54,095 nt of DNA from Chitinophagaceae bacterium (lineage in GTDB: Bacteria > Bacteroidota > Bacteroidia > Chitinophagales > Chitinophagaceae). The position numbers were made by a program, and so were the translations under genes. Each line of letters starts with the position of its first letter. Within the stretch, counting starts at the first letter, position 1. Below, in pieces: positions 26,772 through 34,682 of this stretch. Under the pieces are notes generated by a model. The model was not told where the DNA came from. It saw nothing but the letters and a program-made list of their open reading frames with translations, and searched no databases. The DNA lies in contig JACMKU010000197.1 in NCBI GenBank assembly GCA_014379965.1, forward strand, positions 1 to 54,095, given 5' to 3'.

Positions 26772-27751
26772 TTGGGAAGTGTATCTTTTTTCGATGGCGA
26801 AGTTAACGCGCCTCCTTTATCCTTTTTCCCAAATATGGACAAATTAACGTACCGTTTGGGATGAGCCCGAAGATCATCAAGTAATATTTCGAGGCTAAGC
26901 GCCACGTCAGTGAACTGATTATATAGCTTCTTATCGTTAATGAGTGCCCCAAGCGTACCATCAGTACTTGACATCTTCGCAATCGTGCCCCTCAGTTGCG
27001 ATACGGCTGCCTGCAATGTATCCATCGTCCTGTCCAGATCCAATCGCGAAAGCTTTTGGCTAAATTGTTTTGCATTGCTGATCACGAGGCTGATGCTGTC
27101 ATTGTTCTTCCTGAGATTGTCGGTGATGGAACCTACATTATTGAGAGATCTTGCGAGCGCGCTGTTACTTGGGTCGAGCATCATGTTGAGTGAACGAGTA
27201 GCATTGTTGAGGTTGGCCATCGTCTGCTGAAGGTTGTTCTTCGCATCCGTGTTAAAGAGCCGATTAATATTGCCAAGAACAAGATTGAGCGAATCGAGCG
27301 ACGAGCGTATCTTAACTAGTGTAGGCCCTGCCTCGGAAGAAAGGTTGGCGAATATGCCGGCATCGTCTCTTGTTGGAAGTATGTCCCCATTCTTTAAATA
27401 AGTTGTAGCATTACCTCTATCGATAGCAATTGCGGAAGTACCAAGAAAACTAGCGTCTATAAATGCGATTGAATTATATGGGATGTTGATGTCCTCAATC
27501 AGGTTAATCGTGACCCTTATGCCTTTCATGTTCTTATCCGTTGGTTCCAATTTGTAAACCGTTCCAACCGTGTACCCGTTTATTTTTACCGGATTAGATT
27601 TTTCTAGCGAACCTACCTTTTGAAATACTGCATATATTTTGGTCTTATCATTGAAAACATCTTTGCCTTTTAGGAAATTAAAGCCCACGATCAAGATAAC
27701 GAGAGCTACCACCGTCAATATGCCTACTTTGGTTTCGTTGCTGATTTTCAT
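26768..27751 (-). CDS. MCE/MlaD family lipid-transport protein
   Basis: An inner-membrane-anchored MCE protein that would bind or pass phospholipid between membranes. One N-terminal TM helix (residues 8-27, GILTVVALVILIVGF) leads into a single MCE domain at about 35-120, with VKINGYTVGTVYKLEP and ASFLGTSAIAIDRGNA. The C-terminal half is a long helical, coiled-coil-like segment rich in Asn, Leu and Ser (SLDSLNLVLGNINRLFN, NNLQQTMANLNNATRSLNM). Coupled by a four-base overlap to the OstA-like gene. An intrinsic terminator separates it from the amidase upstream, so it needs its own promoter. Permease and ATPase partners are not in the window. Confidence 0.92.
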   Translation of the reverse strand: MKISNETKVGILTVVALVILIVGFNFLKGKDVFNDKTKIYAVFQKVGSLEKSNPVKINGYTVGTVYKLEPTDKNMKGIRVTINLIEDINIPYNSIAFIDASFLGTSAIAIDRGNATTYLKNGDILPTRDDAGIFANLSSEAGPTLVKIRSSLDSLNLVLGNINRLFNTDAKNNLQQTMANLNNATRSLNMMLDPSNSALARSLNNVGSITDNLRKNNDSISLVISNAKQFSQKLSRLDLDRTMDTLQAAVSQLRGTIAKMSSTDGTLGALINDKKLYNQFTDVALSLEILLDDLRAHPKRYVNLSIFGKKDKGGALTSPSKKDTLPK

Positions 27752-27830
27752 GCGGGATTCAATTTACCGAGTAAGGTTTTCAAGCTGCCAAATTAGCCAT
27801 TTATTTTTAAATCATTAAAACTCAGCTAAT

Positions 27831-27859
27831 AAAAAAGGATGGACCTGGGGTCCATCCTT
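27831..27859 (-). terminator. Intrinsic terminator of the amidase gene
   Basis: A perfect 11-bp stem, AAGGATGGACC with GGTCCATCCTT (27835-27845 and 27849-27859), has a three-base loop and is followed on the minus strand by a run of T. It lies about 24 bases beyond the amidase stop. Confidence 0.92.
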
Positions 27860-27882
27860 CATCAAAATAGCTTATTTGGAGA

Positions 27883-28839
27883 CTAAGGTGCCGTATTGAT
27901 CGACTTAGATTCGAGCTTCTGCTTATACACGCGGAAGGCATTCACCAGGTCCTCCACAATCTCATCCTGGCCCTTGTCACTGTTGATATACTCCTCTTCG
28001 TCCCTGTTTGATATGAACCCTATCTCAACCAGAATGCTCGGCATTCCAGTGGCCTGCAATACCCAGATACCAGCATCATTCCTTTGTTTTACCCCGCGGC
28101 TGATGCGACCTGTATGTTCAAATTCCCGCTCTACGAGGTCAGCCAGGTTGAGACTTTTCCGGAAGTATTGTTGAGCGTAGATAAGCATCCTTGCCTTCTC
28201 GGCTGGATCGGATGGATCGGGAAGTTCCAGGGCAGTGCCATCACTCGTCGAGTCGATTTCACCATAAAACTCAGTCTTATTGATAGAGTTGACCTTCGCG
28301 TCATTCTTGCTTACGGCCCAGATGTATGTTTCTGTACCCGATGCCGGGTTAGGGCTGGTCCAATACCTGTACTGAGGCACCTTGCGAGTGCTCTTTTTTC
28401 TTTTCTTTCCTTTACCAGTATAGACAACTGTATTCTTATAACCGGTGAGTTCTCTATGCCTGATGTGTGGAGCGGAGTTGCAGTGCACCGCGATGAAGAG
28501 GTCGCCACCTGATTCATTAGCAAGGTTGGCGCGGTACTTCAGACCTTCGTCCTTGGTCCGCTTGTTGCCGGGCATAATGTCGGTAGTGCGGGTGAATATG
28601 ATCTTGATACCTGGAAATTCCCGTTCGATCGCCTTCCCGAATTTCAATGATACCTGGAGACTGACAGCTGCTTCACTGGAAAATGTACCTCGTGCCCCGC
28701 CATCGAATCCACCGTGACCTGGATCGATGATTAATGTTTTGATAGTGGCCTTAGGTACAGCGTTGTTTTTTTCAGCCTTGAAGGAGAGAAGAAATACCGA
28801 AAATGCAAATGCTGAGAGTAAGAGTAAGCTCCTTTTCAT
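27883..28839 (-). CDS. N-acetylmuramoyl-L-alanine amidase (Amidase_3)
   Basis: Zinc amidase that cuts the bond between MurNAc and the stem peptide of peptidoglycan. A signal peptide occupies residues 1-20. The Amidase_3 motif IDPGHGGFDGGARG gives His42 as a zinc ligand, followed by Glu56 in SSEAAVSL, a second His in FIAVHCNSAPH, and the C-terminal catalytic-Glu segment MPSILVEIGFISNRDEEEYI. Length 318. It has an extended insertion with the basic stretch GKGKKRKKSTRKVP. It is divergent from lptD; the two starts are 86 bases apart, and with lptD it forms an envelope-maintenance locus. Confidence 0.94.
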   Translation of the reverse strand: MKRSLLLLSAFAFSVFLLSFKAEKNNAVPKATIKTLIIDPGHGGFDGGARGTFSSEAAVSLQVSLKFGKAIEREFPGIKIIFTRTTDIMPGNKRTKDEGLKYRANLANESGGDLFIAVHCNSAPHIRHRELTGYKNTVVYTGKGKKRKKSTRKVPQYRYWTSPNPASGTETYIWAVSKNDAKVNSINKTEFYGEIDSTSDGTALELPDPSDPAEKARMLIYAQQYFRKSLNLADLVEREFEHTGRISRGVKQRNDAGIWVLQATGMPSILVEIGFISNRDEEEYINSDKGQDEIVEDLVNAFRVYKQKLESKSINTAP

Positions 28840-28907
28840 GATGGTTTTTCCATTTTAATGGGTTCGTATATTCGCAATCTTCACAAATTGTTTAGGTCTG
28901 AAAGATT

Positions 28908-28915
28908 TACTTTTG
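28908..28915 (+). promoter_or_regulatory. -7 promoter box TACTTTTG of lptD
   Basis: Perfect TAnnTTTG, ending 10 bases before the lptD ATG. ATTG at 28887-28890 may serve as the -33 element, with 17 bases between. The 5' leader would be only a few bases. Confidence 0.65.
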
Positions 28916-28925
28916 CCACAACCGT

Positions 28926-31679
28926 ATGAGGCAACTGCACGAATTTAGTTCAAAATTCTTTTTTATTGCAATATTGACTGTTGCAAGCCTTTTCATAGTA
29001 ACGTCGAATGCCTCTGCTCAACGCTTACCCGGCCGTGTTTTTACCAGACCTTTAACAACAGACACTATACCTCCGCGGATCAACAACGGAAACACCAACC
29101 GTGTTATTGCCAATCCCACCCGTGATACAATCCCACCGGGGGACAGCAGCCGTCTACTTAATGACTCCCTTCGGGGCCAGAAGGTTGACACTTTTTCATT
29201 AAAACTTTCTAAAGATACCCTCGACGCTCCCGTAAATTACTATGCCGAAGACTCGGCAGTGGTATTCATTCACGTCAAGAAGATCTTGCTGTATGGGAAA
29301 ACGAAGACGGAATATCAGGACATAACCCTTACGGCCCCACAGGTAGAAATCGACCAGCAAACACAGGTATTGACAGCATACAATAAAAAAGACAGCCTGG
29401 GATATGTGTTGGAAGAAGCGCAATTTAAACAGGCCGAGAATTTTTTCACGAGTGATACCATTCGATATAATTTCAAGACCCAGAAGGGACTCACAGTAAA
29501 TACTATCACCCAGCAAGGTGAGATGTATGTACACGGAAAGACAATTAAGAAAGTTGATGACCGCGTGACTTTTGTAAAAGAAGGACTTTTTACTACATGC
29601 AACCTCGACCAGCCTCACTTTGCATTCAAAGCAAACAGACTGAAAGTTATCAATCAGAAGCTTGCGGTCTCTGGTCCTGCGCATCCGGAATTCGAAGGCG
29701 TGCCAGTACCCATCTACCTTCCATTTGGTTTCTTTCCACTGAGCCAAGGCAGGCGTAGTGGGTTGCTTCCGCCAACATTCGCCACTAATGAACAATTCGG
29801 TCTCGGACTTGAAGGTCTTGGGTATTACAAAGTGATGAATGACTATTGGGATGTGAAAGTGTATGGTAGCGTCTATTCATATGGTGGCTGGCTGGCCAAC
29901 GTTAATCCTACTTACCGTAAGCGGTATCGCTATAGTGGGGCCTTCAACTTCGGACTTCAGCGTACGAAGATGAATTTTAAAGGAGATCCCGATTATTTCA
30001 AGAACAAGAGCTATACGCTTACCTGGAATCATAGTTCCGATTCAAGAGCAAGACCGGGAACGTCCTTCTCAGCAAGTGTGAATGCAAGCTCGACTAGCTA
30101 CAACAGGTTTGTTCCGAACAGCCCCCAATTGAATTATCAGAGTCTGCTTGGTTCTTCTATAACTTATTCGAAGACCTGGGCCGATAAGCCTTACAACCTT
30201 ACAGTCAGTGCGAACCATAGCCAGAATAACCTGACGCGGCTTGTCAACCTTAGTCTTCCGGACGTCAATTTTGCTGTAAGCACATTATATCCATTCGAAA
30301 GAAAAGAGGCCGCAGGTGCAAAAAGATGGTACGAGCAAATTGGTATCGGTTATAATGGAAGTCTACGAAACCAGATAGCATTTTATGATACGGCGTTTAA
30401 ATTACGCAATGTGATAGACACGTTACAGTGGGGCGCGAGGCATAGTATACCAGTGACGCTTTCTTTGCCGCCAATATTGAATGGAGCCGTAGTGGTGTCG
30501 CCATCTTTATCTTATTCGCAAGTATGGATAAACCAGACTTTCCGCAGGAAATGGAATCCGATAACGGAAAAACTTGACTCAACTATTACAGAAGGTTTCT
30601 TTGTCGACCACCAGGCATCGATGGGGCTGAGCTTTAGTACGGCCATCTTCGGTACGTATCAATTTAAGAAATCGAGGATCTATGCGATCCGTCACGTGAT
30701 CCGACCTTCGTTGAGTCTGAACTACCAGCCAGATCTCTCCCGCAAACATTTCTACACAACACAGGTGGATACTACGGGATATACCGCCCGCTTCTCAGAA
30801 TTCGAAGGAGCATTATTTACCGGTTTCTCTGAAGGCAGGTATGGTGGATTGAACCTCCAGGTGGACAATAATCTTGAAATGAAGATGAGGCCAAAGAAGA
30901 TTGATCCGTCGGATTCAACTGAAGTCGAAGAACCGAAAAAGATACGACTGGTCGATGGCTATGGGTTTTCGATGAATTATAATTTCTTCGCCGACTCGAT
31001 GAAGTTGTCGACAGTCCAATTGTATTTCCGTACAAACCTGTTCGATAAAATAAATATCACGGCCAATGCGGTTTTGGATCCATATCAAACGGATGATCGG
31101 GGTAGGGACATCGACAAATTCGCATGGAGCGGTGGAAAGTTCAGGCCTGGACGGATCTCATCGGGCAACATCGCCATGTCGACTTCATTCCAGAGCAAGC
31201 CGAAAGATGAAGCAAAGGAGCAACAGAAACAGCAGCAAAATAAGAACCTCGGAAATGATCCACTGTTGATCGCGGATCAACAGCGACTCTTGGACTACAT
31301 GCGGCAGAATCCGGCCGAATTCGTGGATTTCAACATTCCCTGGTCAATCAGTCTTTCCTATTCCCTCAACTTCCGCGAGCAGTTCAAACCTGACTACAGC
31401 GGATTTGAAACAATACTTACGTCGAGTGCCAACTTCAACGGAAGTTTCAATCTAACGCCGAAATGGAACTTTAGCGTGAACGGGTATTTTGATTTCGATA
31501 CTAAGAAACTACAGACATTCCAGATGTCTATTTCGAGGGATATGCACTGCTGGCAGATGTCGATCAACGTAACTCCGGTGAGTCCATACCGATATTTCAA
31601 TTTTACCATCAGTCCGAAGTCGGGCATCCTCCAGGATTTGAAGATCAATCGCTCGAGATCATATTTCGTTGGCTATTGA
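28926..31679 (+). CDS. lptD: LPS-assembly outer-membrane protein LptD
   Basis: Outer-membrane translocon that inserts LPS into the outer leaflet. A signal peptide ends at about residue 32 (SNASAQ). A proline/threonine-rich linker precedes an OstA-type jellyroll domain (about residues 115-260) with LTAPQVEIDQQTQVLTAY, EEAQFKQAENFFTSDTIRY and VKEGLFTTCNLDQPHFAF. The LptD barrel begins around VPVPIYLPFGFFPLSQGRRSG and runs to the C-terminus. 917 residues fits the Bacteroidetes form. A short Gln/Lys-rich insert lies near residues 758-770. Its stop overlaps the convergent plsC stop by seven bases, so no spacer terminator fits between them. Confidence 0.93.
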   Translation: MRQLHEFSSKFFFIAILTVASLFIVTSNASAQRLPGRVFTRPLTTDTIPPRINNGNTNRVIANPTRDTIPPGDSSRLLNDSLRGQKVDTFSLKLSKDTLDAPVNYYAEDSAVVFIHVKKILLYGKTKTEYQDITLTAPQVEIDQQTQVLTAYNKKDSLGYVLEEAQFKQAENFFTSDTIRYNFKTQKGLTVNTITQQGEMYVHGKTIKKVDDRVTFVKEGLFTTCNLDQPHFAFKANRLKVINQKLAVSGPAHPEFEGVPVPIYLPFGFFPLSQGRRSGLLPPTFATNEQFGLGLEGLGYYKVMNDYWDVKVYGSVYSYGGWLANVNPTYRKRYRYSGAFNFGLQRTKMNFKGDPDYFKNKSYTLTWNHSSDSRARPGTSFSASVNASSTSYNRFVPNSPQLNYQSLLGSSITYSKTWADKPYNLTVSANHSQNNLTRLVNLSLPDVNFAVSTLYPFERKEAAGAKRWYEQIGIGYNGSLRNQIAFYDTAFKLRNVIDTLQWGARHSIPVTLSLPPILNGAVVVSPSLSYSQVWINQTFRRKWNPITEKLDSTITEGFFVDHQASMGLSFSTAIFGTYQFKKSRIYAIRHVIRPSLSLNYQPDLSRKHFYTTQVDTTGYTARFSEFEGALFTGFSEGRYGGLNLQVDNNLEMKMRPKKIDPSDSTEVEEPKKIRLVDGYGFSMNYNFFADSMKLSTVQLYFRTNLFDKINITANAVLDPYQTDDRGRDIDKFAWSGGKFRPGRISSGNIAMSTSFQSKPKDEAKEQQKQQQNKNLGNDPLLIADQQRLLDYMRQNPAEFVDFNIPWSISLSYSLNFREQFKPDYSGFETILTSSANFNGSFNLTPKWNFSVNGYFDFDTKKLQTFQMSISRDMHCWQMSINVTPVSPYRYFNFTISPKSGILQDLKINRSRSYFVGY

Positions 31680-32413
31680 TCTTTATGTTTCACGTAGTAC
31701 TCACGGATGATGGCGTGTACTTTCTCCTTCAATTGGTCGATGGTTAGATTGCCTACGGGTACGGCGGGAAGGAAATGCATTCTTATTCTGACAGGCCAGT
31801 AAAAAAATGGTTTGTTGATGGGAAGCACCTTGGCTGTATTGAATATTACAGTAGGGAGTATTGCTTTGCCGCTGTCGAGGGCGAGACGGAAAGCCCCGTT
31901 ATGAAAAGCCTGTAGTGGTTGACTTGTCTTGTTACGTGTTCCTTCCGGATAAATGCACATGTGCATTCCCATAGTTAGCACTTCCTTCATTTGATGATAG
32001 CTGCTCTTCCTGCTCTCTTCGCTCTTCCTGTCCACGAGAACACTTCCGCGGCGATAGATCATGCCGAAGAGAGGAATTCTGGCCATCTCAACTTTTGCAA
32101 TGGTTTTATTGGGGCCAGGAATGAAGGGCGTAGTGAGCGGCACATCCATGAACGAATTATGGTTGGATACGACCACATAATTTTCTCCCTTGCGAAAATG
32201 TTCTTTTCCCTTCACATCGATCCTCACACCTGTCAACAGAAAAAAAGTTTGCATCCATATGCGGGAGATATGTTGGAAGATCACCGTGCGTCTCGGCTCC
32301 TCAACCAATCCCACTGCCCACAACGGGATAACGACGATGAGCATCGTAATGAAGAAGATGATTAAGGCCCAGAAAGCCGAAAGTCGGCCCAAAATGTTTT
32401 TTGCTGTGGTCAT
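31673..32413 (-). CDS. 1-acyl-sn-glycerol-3-phosphate acyltransferase (PlsC-like)
   Basis: Membrane acyltransferase of phospholipid synthesis that adds the second acyl chain to lysophosphatidate. One N-terminal hydrophobic helix lies at residues 13-36. The catalytic NHx4D motif is NHNSFMD, with His85 and Asp90. The substrate-binding EGTR motif is in CIYPEGTRNKTS, and a GAFRLALDSGKAILPTVI segment follows. 246 residues is normal. It is convergent with lptD and overlaps its end. A GTTTAAC repeat hairpin lies just upstream of its start. Confidence 0.93.
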   Translation of the reverse strand: MTTAKNILGRLSAFWALIIFFITMLIVVIPLWAVGLVEEPRRTVIFQHISRIWMQTFFLLTGVRIDVKGKEHFRKGENYVVVSNHNSFMDVPLTTPFIPGPNKTIAKVEMARIPLFGMIYRRGSVLVDRKSEESRKSSYHQMKEVLTMGMHMCIYPEGTRNKTSQPLQAFHNGAFRLALDSGKAILPTVIFNTAKVLPINKPFFYWPVRIRMHFLPAVPVGNLTIDQLKEKVHAIIREYYVKHKDQ

Positions 32414-32423
32414 TGTTAGTTGC

Positions 32424-32607
32424 CGTTTAACGTTTAAGGGTTTAACGTTTAACGTTCTTAAGCAGCATTTTCAAAAATGGTTTGAGGCATTTCACAATTC
32501 AGTATCTAATTAATAGGTTGTGGTATCAATAAGGCGTGTTCGATTCCAAGAACGTTAAACGTTAAACTCTTAAACGTTAAACGCGCCAATTCTTAACCGT
32601 TAAACGT
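32424..32607. repeat. Facing arrays of a GTTTAAC heptamer
   Basis: The left arm (32424-32457) has GTTTAAC and GTTTAAG units, then GTTCTT. The right arm starts with AAGAAC (32548), runs to 32582 and resumes at 32594-32607. About 90 bp lies between. The right arm overlaps the last codon and stop of the acetyltransferase gene: GTT-TAA on the minus strand is part of a GTTTAAC unit. Confidence 0.85.
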
Positions 32608-33190
32608 CATAACCGTCTGCAAATAACCGCAACTTCACTCCCGGCCACTCAGACTTAAGGACGCTGTAGTAGATGGATGTTCTTCTTCGATTATTCCACA
32701 TCGTCATATGACTCCTGAGAATGCCTTCTTCGATTCCTCCAACGTTGGCGAGCCCTTTACGTGCCCGTGCGTTGAGCACATCGGTCTTGAATTCGACGCG
32801 CTCATAATTCAGCTGCTCGAATGCGTATTTCATCATCGCGTATTTGGCGTGGCGGTTGAGGCCCGTGCTGCGAAACTCTTTACCGAGCCAGCTCCATCCG
32901 ATCTCTGCGCGAAGATCGTGTGGTGCAATGTTGCCGAGACTACTGCTTCCACCAATCTTTCCACTCTCTTTGTCGATAATGGTGAACGCTCGTCTAGTAT
33001 TAGCGGACTTATCGGCGAAGGCCATTTCAAACCATCGGGTGAGTTGTTTCTCATCACCAAGATTGAGCGAAAAGTATTCCCACATGTCGAAGTCCTTTTT
33101 CGCAAGCGCAAGGAAGGCATCATAGTCATCCATTGATAGCGGTCGCAAGATTGCCTTCTTTGTTTCGAGTGTTAGATCGGGGGGGATCAT
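32600..33190 (-). CDS. GNAT family N-acetyltransferase (RimJ/RimL-like)
   Basis: Acetyl-CoA-dependent acetyltransferase. The sequence has RPLSMDDYDAFLALAKKD at the N-terminus, then AEIGWSWLGKEFRSTGLNRHAKYAM, where the pyrophosphate-binding loop sits (residues about 108-120), and YERVEFKTDVLNARARKGLANVGGIEEGILR, a typical RimJ-like end. The substrate is unknown. An ATG at 33199 is also in frame, but a perfect TATATTTG -7 box at 33206-33213 would place the transcription start at about that point, so the ATG at 33190 is preferred. The final Val codon and stop TAA lie inside a GTTTAAC repeat unit. Confidence 0.88.
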   Translation of the reverse strand: MIPPDLTLETKKAILRPLSMDDYDAFLALAKKDFDMWEYFSLNLGDEKQLTRWFEMAFADKSANTRRAFTIIDKESGKIGGSSSLGNIAPHDLRAEIGWSWLGKEFRSTGLNRHAKYAMMKYAFEQLNYERVEFKTDVLNARARKGLANVGGIEEGILRSHMTMWNNRRRTSIYYSVLKSEWPGVKLRLFADGYDV

Positions 33191-33205
33191 CTTATTCATT
33201 TGTTA

Positions 33206-33213
33206 CAAATATA
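33206..33213 (-). promoter_or_regulatory. -7 promoter box TATATTTG of the GNAT gene
   Basis: Perfect TAnnTTTG on the minus strand, ending 15 bases before the preferred ATG at 33190. Confidence 0.6.
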
Positions 33214-33227
33214 CACAGGTCAAGCCT

Positions 33228-33390
33228 CACGCAAAGCCGCCGAGGGTTTCACGCAAAGCGCCAGGGGTTTCTCGCAAAGACGCAAAGGGAATCTTGAAAT
33301 TTGATCCTGTCGTTTCTTTCACCCGTGGTAATGAAGTCGGCGACAAAGTCACTCTTTGCGGCTTTGCGAAACTTTGCGTCTTTGCGAGAA
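33228..33390. repeat. Facing arrays of a CGCAAAGN octamer
   Basis: The left arm (33228-33289) has CGCAAAGC, CGCAAAGA and CGCAAAGG units interrupted by GAGGGTTT. The right arm (33353-33390) has CTTTGCGG and CTTTGCGT-type units. Same unit family as 14536-14708. It lies 16 bases short of the ung stop. Confidence 0.85.
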
Positions 33391-33405
33391 TCATCTTGCG
33401 ACAAA

Positions 33406-34077
33406 TTAAAGTTGCCAATCAATTGGATCGATGCCTTTGCTCATCAGCCACGCATTGGCCTTCGAGAAATGCTTACACCCGAAGAACCCGCCATGCGCCG
33501 AAAGGGGAGAAGGATGTACCGATCGAAGTATTAGATGTTTCTTATCATCAATTAGTGTTCGTTTCTCCTGTGCAAATTTTCCCCAGAGCATGAAAACTAC
33601 GTGTTCACGAGTGTCGGAGATAGTCTTTATGACTTCATTGGTAAACTCAGCCCACCCGATGCGGGCATGACTCATGGGTTCACCCGCGCGAACGGTGAGT
33701 GATGCATTGAGGAGGAACACGCCTTGCTTCGCCCAGTGGGTTAAGTTACCATGCCTGGGTATGGCGATGCCGATGTCTTCCTGAAGTTCCTTGAAGATGT
33801 TGACTAATGAAGGAGGAGGTCCGATGCCATCCGGTACGGAGAAGGAGAGACCATGCGCCTGGCCATGGCCATGATATGGGTCCTGGCCAAGGATGACAAC
33901 CTTCAGCGTATCAAATGGGGTTGTGTTGAAGGCGTTGAAGATGAGTGAACCGGGAGGGTAAATAGTCTTTCCCTGTTGCTTCTCTGTTTTGATGTGATTG
34001 GGGATTTGTTGGAAGTAGGGCTTAGCGAATTCTTTCTTGAGAGCTTGCTTCCATGAGTCTTCGATTTTTACTTCCAT
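33406..34077 (-). CDS. ung: Uracil-DNA glycosylase (family 1)
   Basis: Base-excision-repair enzyme that removes uracil from DNA. The water-activating loop GQDPYHGHGQAHGLSFSV carries the catalytic Asp66, and the DNA-intercalation loop HPSPLSAHGGFFGC carries His188. FMLWGKFAQEK and the uracil-specificity Asn in FLLNASLTVR are also present. 223 residues is the normal size. The first codons lie inside the first copy of a 200-bp tandem duplication, so the second copy carries a detached ATGGAAG-like start. Confidence 0.97.
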   Translation of the reverse strand: MEVKIEDSWKQALKKEFAKPYFQQIPNHIKTEKQQGKTIYPPGSLIFNAFNTTPFDTLKVVILGQDPYHGHGQAHGLSFSVPDGIGPPPSLVNIFKELQEDIGIAIPRHGNLTHWAKQGVFLLNASLTVRAGEPMSHARIGWAEFTNEVIKTISDTREHVVFMLWGKFAQEKRTLIDDKKHLILRSVHPSPLSAHGGFFGCKHFSKANAWLMSKGIDPIDWQL

Positions 34078-34470
34078 TTCCGGAAAATGTTTTCATAAAA
34101 ATAGGAATTAGTTGACCGCAGATCTTCATGATTGTTATGATTTAGGTATGATTGCTCGTTAATAACTTCATATACTGGACGAACCATCCCTATCTGCGAA
34201 AATCATAACAATCATGATAATCTGCGGTCTATTTATTGACATCCAGGAAATCCCTTTCATCACAGTCAAACTTCCATTACCGAAAAATGTTTTCATAAAA
34301 ATAGGAACTAGTTGGCCGCAGATCTTCATGACTGTTATGATTTTGGTATGAATGCTCGTTGCTAACTTCGTATACTGGACGAACCATGCCCATCTGCGAA
34401 AATCATAACAATCATGATAATCTGCGGTCTATTTATTGACATCCAGGAAATCCCTTTCATCACAGTCAAA
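34071..34470. repeat. Perfect-register 200-bp tandem duplication containing a hairpin
   Basis: 34071-34270 is repeated as 34271-34470 with a period of exactly 200 bp. I count about 12 mismatches, all in the first 125 bp of the unit; the last 70-plus bases are identical. Each copy holds an inverted pair (CCGCAGAT...CATGATTGTTATGATTT with its complement about 60 bp later), itself built of TATGATTNN-like units. The unit includes the first two codons of ung on its left edge. Confidence 0.95.
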
Positions 34471-34503
34471 AAAAAAGTCTCGCAAACTTTTGTTTACAAG
34501 ACT
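34468..34503 (-). terminator. Intrinsic terminator of tRNA-Arg
   Basis: The minus strand has a 12-bp stem (AGTCTTGTAAAC with GTTTGCGAGACT, two G-U type pairs), a four-base loop, and then nine T. It lies 16 bases beyond the tRNA 3' end. The T run touches the end of the 200-bp duplication. Confidence 0.88.
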
Positions 34504-34519
34504 GTTTCGCTCGACTTTG

Positions 34520-34593
34520 TGACCCGGATTGGATTCAAACCAATGACCTACTGCTTAGAAGGCAGTTGCTCTATTCAACTGAGCTACCGGGCC
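34520..34593 (-). tRNA. tRNA-Arg (anticodon TCT)
   Basis: A 74-nt cloverleaf on the minus strand. The acceptor stem GGCCCGG pairs with CCGGGTC (one G-U). The D-arm contains AGCTCAGTTGAATAGAGC. The anticodon stem ACTGC/GCAGT encloses loop CTTCTAA with anticodon TCT. The T-arm is built on TTGGTTTGAATCCAA. The discriminator is A, and CCA is not encoded. It reads AGA codons. Confidence 0.97.
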
Positions 34594-34682
34594 GTATTAG
34601 ACGCGCAAAGATAATTGAAATAGACGTTTAGGCCATATTTAGATTCAGAAAATTCCCTTTACTTGCAGCCACAACAGTCAAT

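Noticed and set aside
34071..34470. Insertion sequence or attachment site beside tRNA-Arg
   Set aside because: No transposase or integrase and no copy of the tRNA 3' end; the simple 200-bp tandem duplication explains it.
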